Part shown: positions 1 to 8,667 of the stretch, piece after piece | Numbering within the stretch: the stretch's first letter is position 1 | Layout: each line of letters begins with the position of its first letter | Source of the DNA: Thermus tengchongensis | GTDB taxonomy: Bacteria > Deinococcota > Deinococci > Deinococcales > Thermaceae | Direction: 5' to 3' | DNA length: 64,000 bases | NCBI RefSeq assembly: GCF_021462405.1 | Contig: NZ_JAKEDU010000002.1 | Coordinates: 186,001-250,000, forward strand | Notes under the pieces: generated by a model | Database searches by the model: none | Told to the model about the DNA's origin: nothing | Seen by the model: only the letters and a program-made list of their open reading frames with translations | Translations under genes and position numbers: made by a program

Positions 1-1
1 C

Positions 2-1135
2 CGCAAGGAGAAGGAGCGCCGGGGCCTCCTCATCGGGCTTATGGGCTGCCTGGCCCAGCTGGACGAGGGCCAGCAGATGGCCCGGAAGTTTGGGGTGGAC
101 CTGCTCTTGGGCCCTGGGGCCCTCACCTCCTTGCCGGAGGCCTTAAAGGGGAACGAGCGCTTCTGGGACCTCACCTTCAAGGAGGACCTCCTGGACTACA
201 TCCCCCCGCCCCCCAAGGGGGCCTTGTCCGCCCACGTGACCATCATCCGCGGGTGCAACCACCACTGCACCTACTGCATCGTCCCCACCACCCGGGGGCC
301 CGAGGTCTCCCGCCACCCCGACCTGATCCTGAAGGAGATCGAACAACTGAAGGCGGCGGGAGTGGTGGAGATCACCCTCCTGGGCCAGAACGTGAACTCC
401 TACGGCAAGGACCAGCCGGGCTTCCCCAGCTTCGCCGAGCTGTTGCGCCTGGTGGGGGGGATGGGCATCCCCCGGGTGCGCTTCCTCACCAGCCACCCCG
501 TGAACTTCACCGACGACATCATCCAGGCCATCGCCGAAACCCCCGCCATCACCCGCTACATCCACCTGCCGGTGCAGTCGGGCTCCGACCGGGTGCTCCG
601 CCGCATGGCCCGGGAGTACCGCCGGGCCCACTACCTGGAGCGCATCCGCAGGATCCGGGAGGTTTTGCCGGATGCCGTGCTTTCCACGGACATCATCGTG
701 GGCTTCCCTGGGGAGACGGAGGAGGACTTCCAGGAAACCCTGAGTCTTTACGATGAGGTGGGCTACGACCAGGCCTACATGTTCATCTACTCTCCTCGGC
801 CCGGTACTCCCGCCTACAAGCACTTCCAGGACCTGCCCCGGGAGGTGAAGGTGGAAAGGCTCCAGCGCCTCATCGAGAAGCAGAAGGAATGGAGCTACCG
901 CCGCAACCTGGAGTGGGTGGGGAAGACGGTGGAGGTCCTGGTCCGGGGGGTGGCCAAGGAAGAAGGGTACGTGCAGGGGCACGACCGCGGGAACCACCCG
1001 GTGCTGGTTCCCGCCCACCAGGCTCCCACCCCGGGGCTCTACCAGGTGGAGATCAAGCAGGCTACCCCGCACCTGCTCTTCGGGGAAGTGGTGGGGGCCA
1101 GGGAGCCTGCCCCCATCCCCCTGCCCATGGCCTAG
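2..1135 (+). CDS. miaB: tRNA-2-methylthio-N6-dimethylallyladenosine synthase, 5'-truncated by the window
   Basis: Radical-SAM methylthiotransferase that adds the 2-methylthio group to i6A37 of tRNAs. The frame is open at the window edge, so the N-terminal part of the first Fe-S domain is missing. Visible are the end of that domain ([14 protein letters not shown]), the radical-SAM cluster motif [10 protein letters not shown] followed by [12 protein letters not shown], which favours MiaB over RimO or MtaB, and a C-terminal TRAM domain of about 65 residues. The next gene follows after 9 bases and is probably cotranscribed. Confidence 0.95.
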   Translation, partial: RKEKERRGLLIGLMGCLAQLDEGQQMARKFGVDLLLGPGALTSLPEALKGNERFWDLTFKEDLLDYIPPPPKGALSAHVTIIRGCNHHCTYCIVPTTRGPEVSRHPDLILKEIEQLKAAGVVEITLLGQNVNSYGKDQPGFPSFAELLRLVGGMGIPRVRFLTSHPVNFTDDIIQAIAETPAITRYIHLPVQSGSDRVLRRMAREYRRAHYLERIRRIREVLPDAVLSTDIIVGFPGETEEDFQETLSLYDEVGYDQAYMFIYSPRPGTPAYKHFQDLPREVKVERLQRLIEKQKEWSYRRNLEWVGKTVEVLVRGVAKEEGYVQGHDRGNHPVLVPAHQAPTPGLYQVEIKQATPHLLFGEVVGAREPAPIPLPMA

Positions 1136-1144
1136 GAGGGAAGG

Positions 1145-1477
1145 GTGCGGGCTTTCATGCCGCTTTTGGTGAGCCTGGCGCTCTTCACTTTGGTCTTTGC
1201 CCTTTCCCGCTTCGCCCCCTGGGGGCTTGGCCTGGCCTTCTTGGGGGCCTTGCTGGCCTACCTGGGCGTGGAGCGCTGGCAGGGGGGGCTCCTGCGCAAG
1301 GGGCCCTCCCGGGCGGCTCTGGAAAGGCTGGCCATGAAGGAGGCTTGGCGGCGGGGCGGCTTGTTGCGGCCTCGAGACCTTGCTCCTTTCCTCCCCGAGG
1401 CCAGGGCCCGGGAACTGTTGGAGGGCCTGGCGGAGCGGGGACTCTGCCGAAGGGACGGGGAAGGCTTCCGCTTCTGA
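1145..1477 (+). CDS. small membrane protein with a C-terminal helical (winged-helix-like) segment
   Basis: 110 residues, GTG start chosen because AGGAGGG lies just upstream; an in-frame ATG at 1157 is too far from it. Residues about 5-45 form two hydrophobic segments (LVSLALFTLVFALS and LGLAFLGALLAYLGV). The rest is charged and helical and looks like a small winged-helix or helical bundle (LLRPRDLAPFLPEARARELLEGL). It sits between miaB and an FAD oxidoreductase in the same orientation. I do not recognise the family and assign no function. Confidence 0.6.
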   Translation: MRAFMPLLVSLALFTLVFALSRFAPWGLGLAFLGALLAYLGVERWQGGLLRKGPSRAALERLAMKEAWRRGGLLRPRDLAPFLPEARARELLEGLAERGLCRRDGEGFRF

Positions 1478-1535
1478 AGCTCTTGGAGGCGGCTTCCTGG
1501 GGCGGGGGTTCTTTCCCCCAAGGGAGGGGGTAGGC

Positions 1536-2438
1536 GTGGGTCTTGTGGGTGAGGCCGGGATTGTGGTCCTGGGGGCGGGGGTGGCGGGGCTCACCGCGGC
1601 CCGCTTCCTCTTGGAGCGGGGAGAGCGGGTGCTCTTGGTGGCCGAGGCCCTGGGGGAGGCAAGCCGGGTACCTGTGGCCCTGGTGAACCCTCTCCGGGGA
1701 CGGCGCTTCACCTTGGCGGCGGAGGGGGAGCGGGCCCTCGAGGCGGCCCTAAGCTTTTACGGCCGTTTCGCTGAGCTGCACATGGGGGTTTTCCGCCCGG
1801 TCCCGGAAGGGGAGAGGGCCAAGGTGGCGGGCCGCCTGGGGGGGCTGAGGCACCGCTGGGAGGGGAAAGGGGTCCTTTTGGAAGACGCCTTCTGGCTTGA
1901 GCCCAGACTCCTTCTGGAGCGCCTGGCGGAGGGCTTGCCCCTCCTCAGGGCCAGGGTGGCCGCCTGGGAACCCCCTTACCTGGTCCTGGAAGGGGGGAAG
2001 AGGGTGCGGGGGGAGGTGCTGGTTTACGCGGGCGGTGGGCGGGGAGCGCACCTTTTGGGCCTCGAGGGGCGGCACACCCCGGGCCTCGTCCTCACCCTGC
2101 TGAACTACTTCCCCCGGGCCATCAGCTACCGGGTCTACCTGGCAGGCGCGGCCTTGGGCGGAAGCTACCTGCCCCACGAGGAACAGCCCCACCTGCCCCC
2201 GCCCACGGAAGGGGAGGTGGAGTGGCTCCTCGCAGGGGCTGAAGCCCTGGTGGGCTACCGCCCTCTGGTAGCCTCCGCCTGGCGGGGGTTGCGCTTCCGG
2301 TTAGGCCCCCTCCCCGGGGGCCGGGACCTTCCTTATCTCTTCCCCGTGGAGGGGGGCTTTGCCCTTACGGGCCTAGGCTCCACGGGCTTCCTCTACGCTC
2401 CCCTGCTGGCCGGGCGCCTGGCGGAGGCCCTAAGCTAA
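1536..2438 (+). CDS. FAD-dependent oxidoreductase of the DAO (glycine/D-amino-acid oxidase) family
   Basis: About 300 residues. GTG at 1536 is chosen because AGGGAGGGGG precedes it and the Rossmann dinucleotide motif VVLGAGVAGLTAARF then begins about 8 codons in; the open frame extends upstream but without homologous-looking sequence. The C-terminal LTGLGSTGFLYAPLLAGRLAEAL is the usual second FAD-contact region of DAO proteins. It is short for the family. Substrate cannot be read from sequence; ThiO-like or MnmC-C-like amine oxidation is possible. mobA follows 4 bases later. Confidence 0.7.
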   Translation: MGLVGEAGIVVLGAGVAGLTAARFLLERGERVLLVAEALGEASRVPVALVNPLRGRRFTLAAEGERALEAALSFYGRFAELHMGVFRPVPEGERAKVAGRLGGLRHRWEGKGVLLEDAFWLEPRLLLERLAEGLPLLRARVAAWEPPYLVLEGGKRVRGEVLVYAGGGRGAHLLGLEGRHTPGLVLTLLNYFPRAISYRVYLAGAALGGSYLPHEEQPHLPPPTEGEVEWLLAGAEALVGYRPLVASAWRGLRFRLGPLPGGRDLPYLFPVEGGFALTGLGSTGFLYAPLLAGRLAEALS

Positions 2439-2442
2439 GGGT

Positions 2443-3000
2443 ATGTACACGGGGGCGGTGCTGGCGGGGGGGCTTTCGCGGCGCTTCGGGGAGGACAAAG
2501 CCCTTTTCCCCTACCGGGGAAAGCCTCTTCTGCAATGGGTCTTGGAGAGCCTGGCGGGGGCGGAGGAGCGGTTTATCGTGGCTAACAGGCCCTATCCGGG
2601 CTTTGGGGTTCCCGTCTACCCCGACCTTCTGCCGGGGGCGGACAGCCTCTCCGGTTTGCACTCGGCCCTGGTCCACGCCCGCCACCCCTGGGTGGCAGTG
2701 GCGGCCACGGATCTGCCCTTCCTTACCCGGGGGTACTGGGAGTTCCTCTACGAGAAGGCTCTCGCCTCTCCTTATCCTGTGGTGGTCCCCTACAATCCGG
2801 AAGGGCACCTGGAGCCCCTCATGGCCCTGTACCACAAGGACTGCCTGCCCCAGGTGGAAAGGCAGCTTCGGGAGGGGGACTACCTGATGCGGCGGGTGAT
2901 GGAAACCCTGGGGGCCACCTATATCCCGGCGGAGGAGGTGGTGGAGCGCTTCGGGGCCCAGGTCTTCTTCAACGCCAACCGCAAGGAGGAGCTTCCCTAG
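2443..3000 (+). CDS. mobA: molybdenum cofactor guanylyltransferase
   Basis: 185 residues. Transfers GMP from GTP to Mo-molybdopterin to make the MGD cofactor. The N-terminal nucleotide-binding signature LAGGLSRRFGEDKALFPYRGKPLL is diagnostic of MobA/IspD-type nucleotidyltransferases. Other family elements are the aspartate-containing AATDLPFL (Mg/GTP site) and C-terminal FFNANRKEEL (the MobA 'NINTPED' position). It is coupled to the FAD oxidoreductase upstream. Its TAG stop overlaps the TAG stop of the convergent barrel gene in the palindrome CTAG. Confidence 0.9.
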   Translation: MYTGAVLAGGLSRRFGEDKALFPYRGKPLLQWVLESLAGAEERFIVANRPYPGFGVPVYPDLLPGADSLSGLHSALVHARHPWVAVAATDLPFLTRGYWEFLYEKALASPYPVVVPYNPEGHLEPLMALYHKDCLPQVERQLREGDYLMRRVMETLGATYIPAEEVVERFGAQVFFNANRKEELP

Positions 3001-5852
3001 TCCCGCACCCGGATGCGGGCGGTGTGCACCCGGCTCCCGTCCAGGTAGAGCTCCAGCTCGTAGGCCCCAGGGGTCTTGGGGGCCAGGAGGGTGCCGCGGA
3101 AGGTGAGGTCGTCTACCCGTTCCAAGGGGACGATGAGGGGTCCGAGGCGCACCTCCACTCGGTTTGCCCGGCGGAGGAGGCGGGCCTCGAGGCGCACCTC
3201 CTCCCCGGGGTCCAAAAGGGCGGGGGTGGCTTGGAGGGTGGCCAGGGGGCCAGGCCGCACGGTGAGGTAGGCCCCGGCCTCCGCCCGTTCGGCCCCGCGC
3301 TCGGCCACCACCCTTAGCTCCAGGCTTCCCTGGCCCTCCACGGGGAGGTAGGCCCCGTAAAGCCCTTCCTCCAGGGGGCTTAGGGGGTAGGAGCGCCCCC
3401 CCAGTTCGGCCCAGACTCGGCTAGGCCCCCCTTGCACCTGAACCCGGAGGAGAAGCTCCGCCCCCGGCGGCAATACCGTGGGCAGGGGCAGGAGGACCAC
3501 GGCCAGGCTTTCCTCCGTGAGGGTGCGCACGATCTCCCGCACCACCGGCCTTGCGGCCAGGAGCACCTGGGGCAGGGGGCCGGGCTGGAGGTCCAGGCTT
3601 AGGGGCTCGCCGGGTTCCTGGAGCTTGTCCAGGCTGGCCGGGTCCAGGCTCAGGGTGTAGCTCCCGGGGAGCAGGCCGCCCAGGACGAACACCCCCCTGC
3701 CGTCGGCCAGGGCGGTGCGGCTTTCCGTCCCTTGGAGCCGCACCCGGGCGTAGGGGAGGGGGGGTTCGCCCTCGTCCTTTTGGCCGTTGCGGTTTGCGTC
3801 CAGGTAGACCTGGCCCATGAGGCCCACCACCGTTTCCACGGGAAGGTCCAGGGGGAGGGTTTTCCCTCGCTCCACCCGCACCTCCGCCCGGCGGCGGAGG
3901 GCCAGGCTGGCCTCGAGGCTCCCCACCTCCAGCCGGTAGGTTCCGGGGTAGAGCTCCAGGCGGTAGCGCCCAGCCCCGTCCGCCACCGCTTCCAGCCCCC
4001 CCACCCGCACCCTGGCCCCCGGGAGAGGGGGTTCGTCAGGGCCCTTGACCCCGTCCCGGTTCCGGTCGTGGAAGACCACGCCCTCCACGTACCCCGTGGC
4101 CCGGCCGCCGAAGGCCTGGACCACTTCCTCGGGGGTGTCGAAACCCCCTTTGACCTCCAAGGTTCCCAAGGCGGTAAGCTGGAGAACCCCGGAGGCGTAC
4201 CGGCCCTCGAGGCCCATGCCCCACACCCCTTCCCGATAGGCGAGGCCAAAACGGGCCTCCAACCGGTTTTGGTCCCAGTCATAGCCCAGGGCCGCGCTTC
4301 CCTCCAGGGGAGGAAAGGACCCTTGGGCGGCGAGCTGGAGGCGCCTGGTGTCGGTGGCCGTGTAGCCCACCAGCAGGCCAAAGTCCCGATCCCGGTAGCC
4401 GGCGTAAAGGCCCAGGTAGGGGCCTGTGGGATTCCGCCCCAGGTTGCCCCCAAGCTCCCATCCTGCCTCTCGGTAGCGGGCAGCCAGGCCCAGGACCAGA
4501 CCCCCTTGGGTCCCCACCGTGCCGCTTAGGGAGAGGGGCCCCCCGAGGGGGCGGTAGGCCAGGGTGTAGAGGAGGCCGTAGGTATTGGCCAGCCGGAAGG
4601 TGAGGCTATGGGTAAAGGCTTCGTCAATGCGGTGGCTCAGGTTGGCGCTTCCCTGAAGGTTACCGGTGTCGTAGGCTACCTCGCCCTTGAACCCCAGGGG
4701 ATCCTGGATCCGGGTGGCCCCTCCTAGGCGGAACCTGAGCCCTTCCAAGTACTCTAGCCTTCCCGTGAGGCTGAGCTCGCGGTTTTCCAGTTTGCCCTCG
4801 AGGCCGACGCCTGCCTGCAGGGCCTCGGGGTCGGCCCGGCGGTTCACCACCCCGTAGGGCACCAGAATTAGCCCTCCTTCCTGGAGGGCGTAGCCCAGGC
4901 TGAAGCGTTGCCCCAGCCCGCTCACGTGCCCGGAAACCTTCCACGGACCTTCCTGGTAGGTGCCGCCCGCGCTCAAGCCGCCCCCCGCCCAGGCGGCGTA
5001 GCCCTGGAAGGGGCCGAGCTCCCCATCCAGCCGGTAGACCCCGGGGTAGCCCCGGAAGCCCAGGGCGAAGCCCTCACCCAAAAAGGCCAGTTCCCCCGCG
5101 GGCCCCTCGGGCTTCAGGGCCAGGCTGGAAGCAAGGCGGACGTAGTCGGAAAGGGCGCCGGATAGGGAAAGCCCGAAGCCGTAGGAGAGGGTGTCCTGTC
5201 CGTACCGGCCTGTGAGGCCGAAGCGGTAGTAGAGGGCCTGGCGGGAGAGCTTCTCCGCCCCGGCGAAGGGGCGGATGACGGTTTCCACCACCCCGTAGGC
5301 CCGCACCTTGGGGTCCAGGCCCGAGTAGGCGAAGACCGTGGCCGTGTCCCGGTTGCGCCCCACCAGGCGTAGCTCCAGCCGCACCTCCTTGGCCTCCCCC
5401 GGCTCCAGGTCCAGCACCTCTTGGGAGAGGCGGTAGGGGAGGAGGCTCCGCACCTCCAGGCGCACCCGGTCCGGGGCGTTGCCTGCGTTGCGCACGCTCA
5501 GGGTGTAACCGAGGCTTTCCCCCTCCACCCCCTCGGCCCCGGGGGGAACCCGGAGCTCCACCCCGGCCCGCACGGGGATGCGCACCCGCACGGTGCGGGT
5601 TTCCCGGGCGTCCCGCAGGACCAGGGGGTGCTCCCCCGCCCGGGCTTCCGGCCCCACCAGGAAGTTCAGCACCCCCTCACCCTCCACCGCTTCGGTGAGG
5701 GGGATGAGGCCCTGGGGCACCTCCGCCGCCTGGATGCGCCCTTCCCCCCGCACGGGTACGCTGAGGAAGCCGCCGGGCTGGGCTTCCAGGGCCTCGGGGG
5801 CCTCGAGGGCCAGCCCCAGGCCGAGAAGGAGGAGAAGGGCCAAGGCCCGCAT
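2997..5852 (-). CDS. predicted outer-membrane beta-barrel protein with two SdrD/Cna-like Ca-loop domains (usher-like candidate)
   Basis: 951 residues. Signal peptide at 1-16; beta-sandwich and NEW3-like segment at about 20-195; a long run of alternating amphipathic strands rich in Gly, Tyr and Leu at about 200-570, typical of a membrane barrel; then two carboxypeptidase-regulatory/SdrD-like modules with EF-hand-type loops at D596-E607 (DRNRDGVKGPDE) and D685-E696 (DANRNGQKDEGE); last, Ig-like beta domains. It is the final gene of a cluster with a chaperone-like protein and four subunit-like secreted proteins, starting 3 bases after the preceding stop. Barrel plus C-terminal beta modules plus this context suggest an usher-like assembly platform. 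This is inference: no classic FimD/PapC motif is certain by eye. Confidence 0.6.
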   Translation of the reverse strand: MRALALLLLLGLGLALEAPEALEAQPGGFLSVPVRGEGRIQAAEVPQGLIPLTEAVEGEGVLNFLVGPEARAGEHPLVLRDARETRTVRVRIPVRAGVELRVPPGAEGVEGESLGYTLSVRNAGNAPDRVRLEVRSLLPYRLSQEVLDLEPGEAKEVRLELRLVGRNRDTATVFAYSGLDPKVRAYGVVETVIRPFAGAEKLSRQALYYRFGLTGRYGQDTLSYGFGLSLSGALSDYVRLASSLALKPEGPAGELAFLGEGFALGFRGYPGVYRLDGELGPFQGYAAWAGGGLSAGGTYQEGPWKVSGHVSGLGQRFSLGYALQEGGLILVPYGVVNRRADPEALQAGVGLEGKLENRELSLTGRLEYLEGLRFRLGGATRIQDPLGFKGEVAYDTGNLQGSANLSHRIDEAFTHSLTFRLANTYGLLYTLAYRPLGGPLSLSGTVGTQGGLVLGLAARYREAGWELGGNLGRNPTGPYLGLYAGYRDRDFGLLVGYTATDTRRLQLAAQGSFPPLEGSAALGYDWDQNRLEARFGLAYREGVWGMGLEGRYASGVLQLTALGTLEVKGGFDTPEEVVQAFGGRATGYVEGVVFHDRNRDGVKGPDEPPLPGARVRVGGLEAVADGAGRYRLELYPGTYRLEVGSLEASLALRRRAEVRVERGKTLPLDLPVETVVGLMGQVYLDANRNGQKDEGEPPLPYARVRLQGTESRTALADGRGVFVLGGLLPGSYTLSLDPASLDKLQEPGEPLSLDLQPGPLPQVLLAARPVVREIVRTLTEESLAVVLLPLPTVLPPGAELLLRVQVQGGPSRVWAELGGRSYPLSPLEEGLYGAYLPVEGQGSLELRVVAERGAERAEAGAYLTVRPGPLATLQATPALLDPGEEVRLEARLLRRANRVEVRLGPLIVPLERVDDLTFRGTLLAPKTPGAYELELYLDGSRVHTARIRVRD

Positions 5853-5855
5853 GGC

Positions 5856-6329
5856 CTAAAGGCGGCTTAGGGTGAAGAGGAGGCTACCCCGGTACACCCC
5901 GGGCACCTCCTGCCCCGTGAGCACCAGGCGGAACTCCAGCACATAGCTCTGGTAGCCTGCCGTGGGCCCGCTTCCCGTGAGGAGCACCACCTTGGGCCCC
6001 AGGGGAATCCAGGGCCCGCCGTTCAGGCGGTACTCCACCTGGCTGGCGGGGATCTCCCCCCCGCCTTCCGCCAGGAGGGGGCTGGCCTCCACCTCCACGG
6101 CGAAGCCCCCTTCCAGGTTGGTGAAAAGCCGCAGGGTGAGGGGGCCGGAAGGGGAGGTGGGGCTGTAGGCGAAGGGGAAGCTGGGGGGCGGGTAGTTCCT
6201 TTGAGTGAGGTCAAAGACCACTTCCTCGGCATTCAGGCTGAGGCTAGTGCCTTCGGGCAGGTTTACCCCGATGGGCACCTGGGCCAGGGCCATGCCGAGC
6301 ACCAGCAAAAGGGCCAGGCTTCGCATCAC
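5856..6329 (-). CDS. small secreted subunit-like protein (SCPU/pilin-like beta fold candidate)
   Basis: 157 residues with signal peptide (MMRSLALLLVLGMALAQ). All-beta composition, no cysteines. It ends in VLTGQEVPGVYRGSLLFTL, the same closing pattern (G-x-Y-x-G then alternating hydrophobics) seen in the three larger secreted proteins of the cluster and reminiscent of spore-coat-U/archaic pilin subunits. The ATG overlaps the chaperone-like gene's stop (ATGA), and the barrel gene follows 3 bases after its stop, so the three are translationally coupled. It could be a tip or adaptor subunit; function unproven. Confidence 0.6.
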   Translation of the reverse strand: MMRSLALLLVLGMALAQVPIGVNLPEGTSLSLNAEEVVFDLTQRNYPPPSFPFAYSPTSPSGPLTLRLFTNLEGGFAVEVEASPLLAEGGGEIPASQVEYRLNGGPWIPLGPKVVLLTGSGPTAGYQSYVLEFRLVLTGQEVPGVYRGSLLFTLSRL

Positions 6330-7111
6330 TTCACCTCAATCCGCCCTTCCCCGGCGATGAGGCTCGGGCTCCCGTAGTCCAGCACCGCCAGGACCAGGTA
6401 GCGCCCCGGGGGCAGGGGCTTGTCCAGGGGCGCCGGGAGCTCGTGGGTGGCCCCGGGGAGGCTGGCGGTCTCCGGCACCTCCGCCTGGGCCACGGGGCGG
6501 CCCTGCAGGTCCCGCACCTCCACCCGCCCCTTGAGGCGCAGGAGGCCGGTGCCGGTGTTCTGGAAGGAGAGGCGCACCTGGGCGGGGCCTTCTCGGCTTG
6601 GCGGCAGGTAGCGGAAGCCCTGGATGCGCCCCGAGCGGCTCACCTGGCCCACCTCCACGTAGACCACGTGCCCCACCCGGGTCTTCACCCGGATGCCCAG
6701 GCCTTCCGCGCCCTGCCGGCTTCCCGCCGGGGCGGACTCAAAGAAGACGATGCCCCAGTAGGTGCCGGGCTGGGCATCTGGGGGCACCTGCACCGTGTAG
6801 CGCACCTCCTGGGCAGCCTGGGGCTGGAGGAGGAAGGCCAGGGGGCTCACGGCGAGCCAGCGGGTGAGGGAGCGGGGGTGGCTGCCCGGGTCCAGGTAGA
6901 GGGGCTTCCCGTCCGCCTGGAGGAGGACGTCTTGGAGCACCACCTCCACCTGCAGGGTGCCGCTACGCCCCGGGTGGTCCACCAGGATGCTCCCCGTGAG
7001 GCTGGTTCCGGGGGCGGCGGGGTAGAGGGCCCTGGGGGGGCTCACGCCCACCCCGGTTTGGGCCTGGGCCGCGGTGAGGAGCAGGGCTAGCAGGGGAAGG
7101 GTTTTTCTCAT
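6326..7111 (-). CDS. secreted Ig-like protein, candidate periplasmic (PapD-like) chaperone
   Basis: 261 residues with signal peptide (1-17, cleaving near AQAQ). The mature N-terminus VGVSPPRALYPAAPG, the mid-section PLAFLLQPQAAQEVRYTV and PPDAQPGTYWGIVFFE follow the order of a two-Ig periplasmic chaperone: N-terminal strand, a 'fLQPg' turn, then a strand after 'pxDaqpGtY'. A second beta domain spans about 155-261. Bare DUF916/Fn3-like proteins share part of this pattern, so it is a candidate only. It lies between subunit-like genes and the barrel gene. A strong terminator-like hairpin just upstream should lower its expression relative to the subunits. Confidence 0.55.
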   Translation of the reverse strand: MRKTLPLLALLLTAAQAQTGVGVSPPRALYPAAPGTSLTGSILVDHPGRSGTLQVEVVLQDVLLQADGKPLYLDPGSHPRSLTRWLAVSPLAFLLQPQAAQEVRYTVQVPPDAQPGTYWGIVFFESAPAGSRQGAEGLGIRVKTRVGHVVYVEVGQVSRSGRIQGFRYLPPSREGPAQVRLSFQNTGTGLLRLKGRVEVRDLQGRPVAQAEVPETASLPGATHELPAPLDKPLPPGRYLVLAVLDYGSPSLIAGEGRIEVK

Positions 7112-7130
7112 AGCCGGATTCTAGCGGGGA

Positions 7131-7164
7131 AAAGGCCGCCCCCGGAAGCCCGGGGGCGGCCTTT
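7131..7164 (-). terminator. strong intrinsic terminator/attenuator inside the fibre cluster
   Basis: A perfect 15-bp stem (7131-7145 with 7150-7164) and 4-base loop, ending in TTTT on the minus strand. It lies between the 225-residue subunit gene and the chaperone-like gene. Confidence 0.8.
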
Positions 7165-7169
7165 AGGCC

Positions 7170-7847
7170 TCAGAGGGCAGCCAGCTGGAAGAGGAAGTTG
7201 AACTCGTAGGTGCCCGCCACCTCGGAGCCGTCAAACCAGAAGGCCTCGATGATGAGGTCGTCCAGCCAGCCGGGGAAGCGTCCGCCCAGCACCTTGAGGA
7301 GCTCGAGGGGCGTGCCGTCGTCCACTCCGTTGAACTGGACGAACTTCGTGTGGTTCAGGTCCGGGGCCTTCTCCACCACCCCGCCCTGGCCGTAGGTGGG
7401 CCCGCCCTGGGTCCGGGTCACCTTGAGGTCCAGCTCGCACCCGTCCCCGTTGTTGCAGAACTTCTGCAGGACCTTCTGGTTCAGGCAGATGAGGGTGCCC
7501 TTCTCACCCTCGTCAATCTTGCCGTTGCCGTTCAGGTCCTTGATGGCGGGGTAGGTGTCGATGGGGGCCAATTCGCCCGCCAAAGCGGCGGCGATGGCGT
7601 CCTCAAGGGTGCCCTGATATCCCTTGGGCACCAGGTAGCATCCTTCCCCGTTTTGCCCGGGAACGGGGTTATTCAGGTCCACGATCCACTCGTCCTCGGT
7701 GAGGTGCAGGGCCACCCGCTGGGGGATGGTGAGGTTGATGCGCTCGGTGACCGTGGCCTGCTGGCTCCCCACGTTCCACTCCTCCCCGCCGTTGGCCAAG
7801 GCCAGGGCCAGGAGCCCGCTAAGCATCAGAAGGAAAAGCTTCCGCAT
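7170..7847 (-). CDS. secreted subunit-like protein with an EF-hand-type Ca loop (paralogue of the next gene)
   Basis: 225 residues with signal peptide (1-18). A conserved core shared with the upstream neighbour includes IPQRVALHLTEDEW (41-54), GCYLVPK, LICLNQKVLQKF, and the C-terminal WLDDLIIEAFWFDGSEVAGTY. D104-E115 (DLNGNGKIDEGE) has acidic or amide residues at loop positions 1, 3, 5, 9 and 12, as in EF-hand or dockerin loops. Four cysteines (70, 121, 131, 137) could form two disulphides. It closes the subunit part of the operon and is followed by a strong terminator. Role as a major fibre subunit is inferred. Confidence 0.65.
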   Translation of the reverse strand: MRKLFLLMLSGLLALALANGGEEWNVGSQQATVTERINLTIPQRVALHLTEDEWIVDLNNPVPGQNGEGCYLVPKGYQGTLEDAIAAALAGELAPIDTYPAIKDLNGNGKIDEGEKGTLICLNQKVLQKFCNNGDGCELDLKVTRTQGGPTYGQGGVVEKAPDLNHTKFVQFNGVDDGTPLELLKVLGGRFPGWLDDLIIEAFWFDGSEVAGTYEFNFLFQLAAL

Positions 7848-7859
7848 GGCTTACCTCCT

Positions 7860-8594
7860 TTAGAGACCCGCCAGGGTGAAGGTGACGTCGAGGGTGTAGG
7901 TGCCGTCCAGCTCGGAGCCGTCAAACCAGAAGGCCTCCACGATCAGGTCGTCCAGCCAGCCGCCCGTGGGGCCGATTCCCTGGGCCACCACCGCCGGCCC
8001 GTAGGGCAGGCTGTTGGTGTAGAAGCCGCCCATGGGCACCTGGTTGATGAGGTCCGCCAGGCCGAAGTAGCCGAAGCCGCTATTGGGCGTGCCCGTTACG
8101 GACACCGAGAGCTGCCAGCCGTCGGGGTCGTTGGAGAACTTCTGCAGCACCTTCTGGTTCACGCAGATGAGCGTGCCTTTTTCGTCGTCCGAGAGCTTGC
8201 CATCGCCATTGTAGTCCTTGGCCGCGGGGTAGGCGCCGATGGGCCGGAACACGCCGCCAGAGAGGGCGTATTGGATGAGGTCAGAGGGTGTTTTCACCGC
8301 CTTGGGCACCAGGTAGCACCCCTCCGCAGGGGGCTGAGGGTTGTAGGGGTCAAACACGTAGGGAGAAGGAGCCTCAGGAGGGCTATTGAGGTTCAGGTTC
8401 CACTCGTCCTCGGTGAGGTGGAGGGCGTAGCGGGGCGGGATCACCACCCGCACCTTCTCCTTCACCGCCGCCTGGTCGTGGTTGTCGTCCCAAAGCTCCT
8501 CGATGTTCCCGTCCAGGTCGCCCTCCGAAGGGAAGTTCACCTGGGCGTAGCCCGCCAGGGCCAGGGCTAAAACTGCGATCAGCCACTTCTTCAT
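7860..8594 (-). CDS. secreted subunit-like protein with an EF-hand-type Ca loop
   Basis: 244 residues with signal peptide (1-17). Clear paralogue of the 225-residue protein downstream, sharing IPPRYALHLTEDEW (52-65), GCYLVPK, TLICVNQKVLQKF and GGWLDDLIVEAFWFDGSELDGTY. A canonical Ca loop lies at D127-E138 (DYNGDGKLSDDE). It has two cysteines (93, 144), against four in the paralogue. AGGAGG lies before the ATG, and the next gene starts 12 bases after this one's stop with its own AGGAGG. The C-terminal G-T-Y then alternating hydrophobics resembles SCPU-type pilins. Confidence 0.65.
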   Translation of the reverse strand: MKKWLIAVLALALAGYAQVNFPSEGDLDGNIEELWDDNHDQAAVKEKVRVVIPPRYALHLTEDEWNLNLNSPPEAPSPYVFDPYNPQPPAEGCYLVPKAVKTPSDLIQYALSGGVFRPIGAYPAAKDYNGDGKLSDDEKGTLICVNQKVLQKFSNDPDGWQLSVSVTGTPNSGFGYFGLADLINQVPMGGFYTNSLPYGPAVVAQGIGPTGGWLDDLIVEAFWFDGSELDGTYTLDVTFTLAGL

Positions 8595-8636
8595 GGTTTC
8601 CTCCTATCTGCTGCTTTAAGAACCCAAAAGCTTGCT

Positions 8637-8667
8637 GCCGAAAAGCCTCCTTGCCGAAAAGCCTCCT
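8637..8667. repeat. two tandem copies of a 15-bp unit
   Basis: GCCGAAAAGCCTCCT occurs at 8637-8651 and 8653-8667, in the gap between two subunit genes. On the minus strand each copy reads as a ribosome-binding-site-like AGGAGGC. The right copy runs into the stop codon of the upstream gene. Confidence 0.8.

Noticed and set aside
143-1711. Long open frame antisense to miaB (522 codons), and similar long antisense frames at 7350-8570 and 11511-12962
   Set aside because: Products are Gly/Pro/His/Arg-rich with no domain pattern. Such shadows are expected opposite GC-rich codon-biased genes, and the sense strand holds clear families or a coherent cluster.
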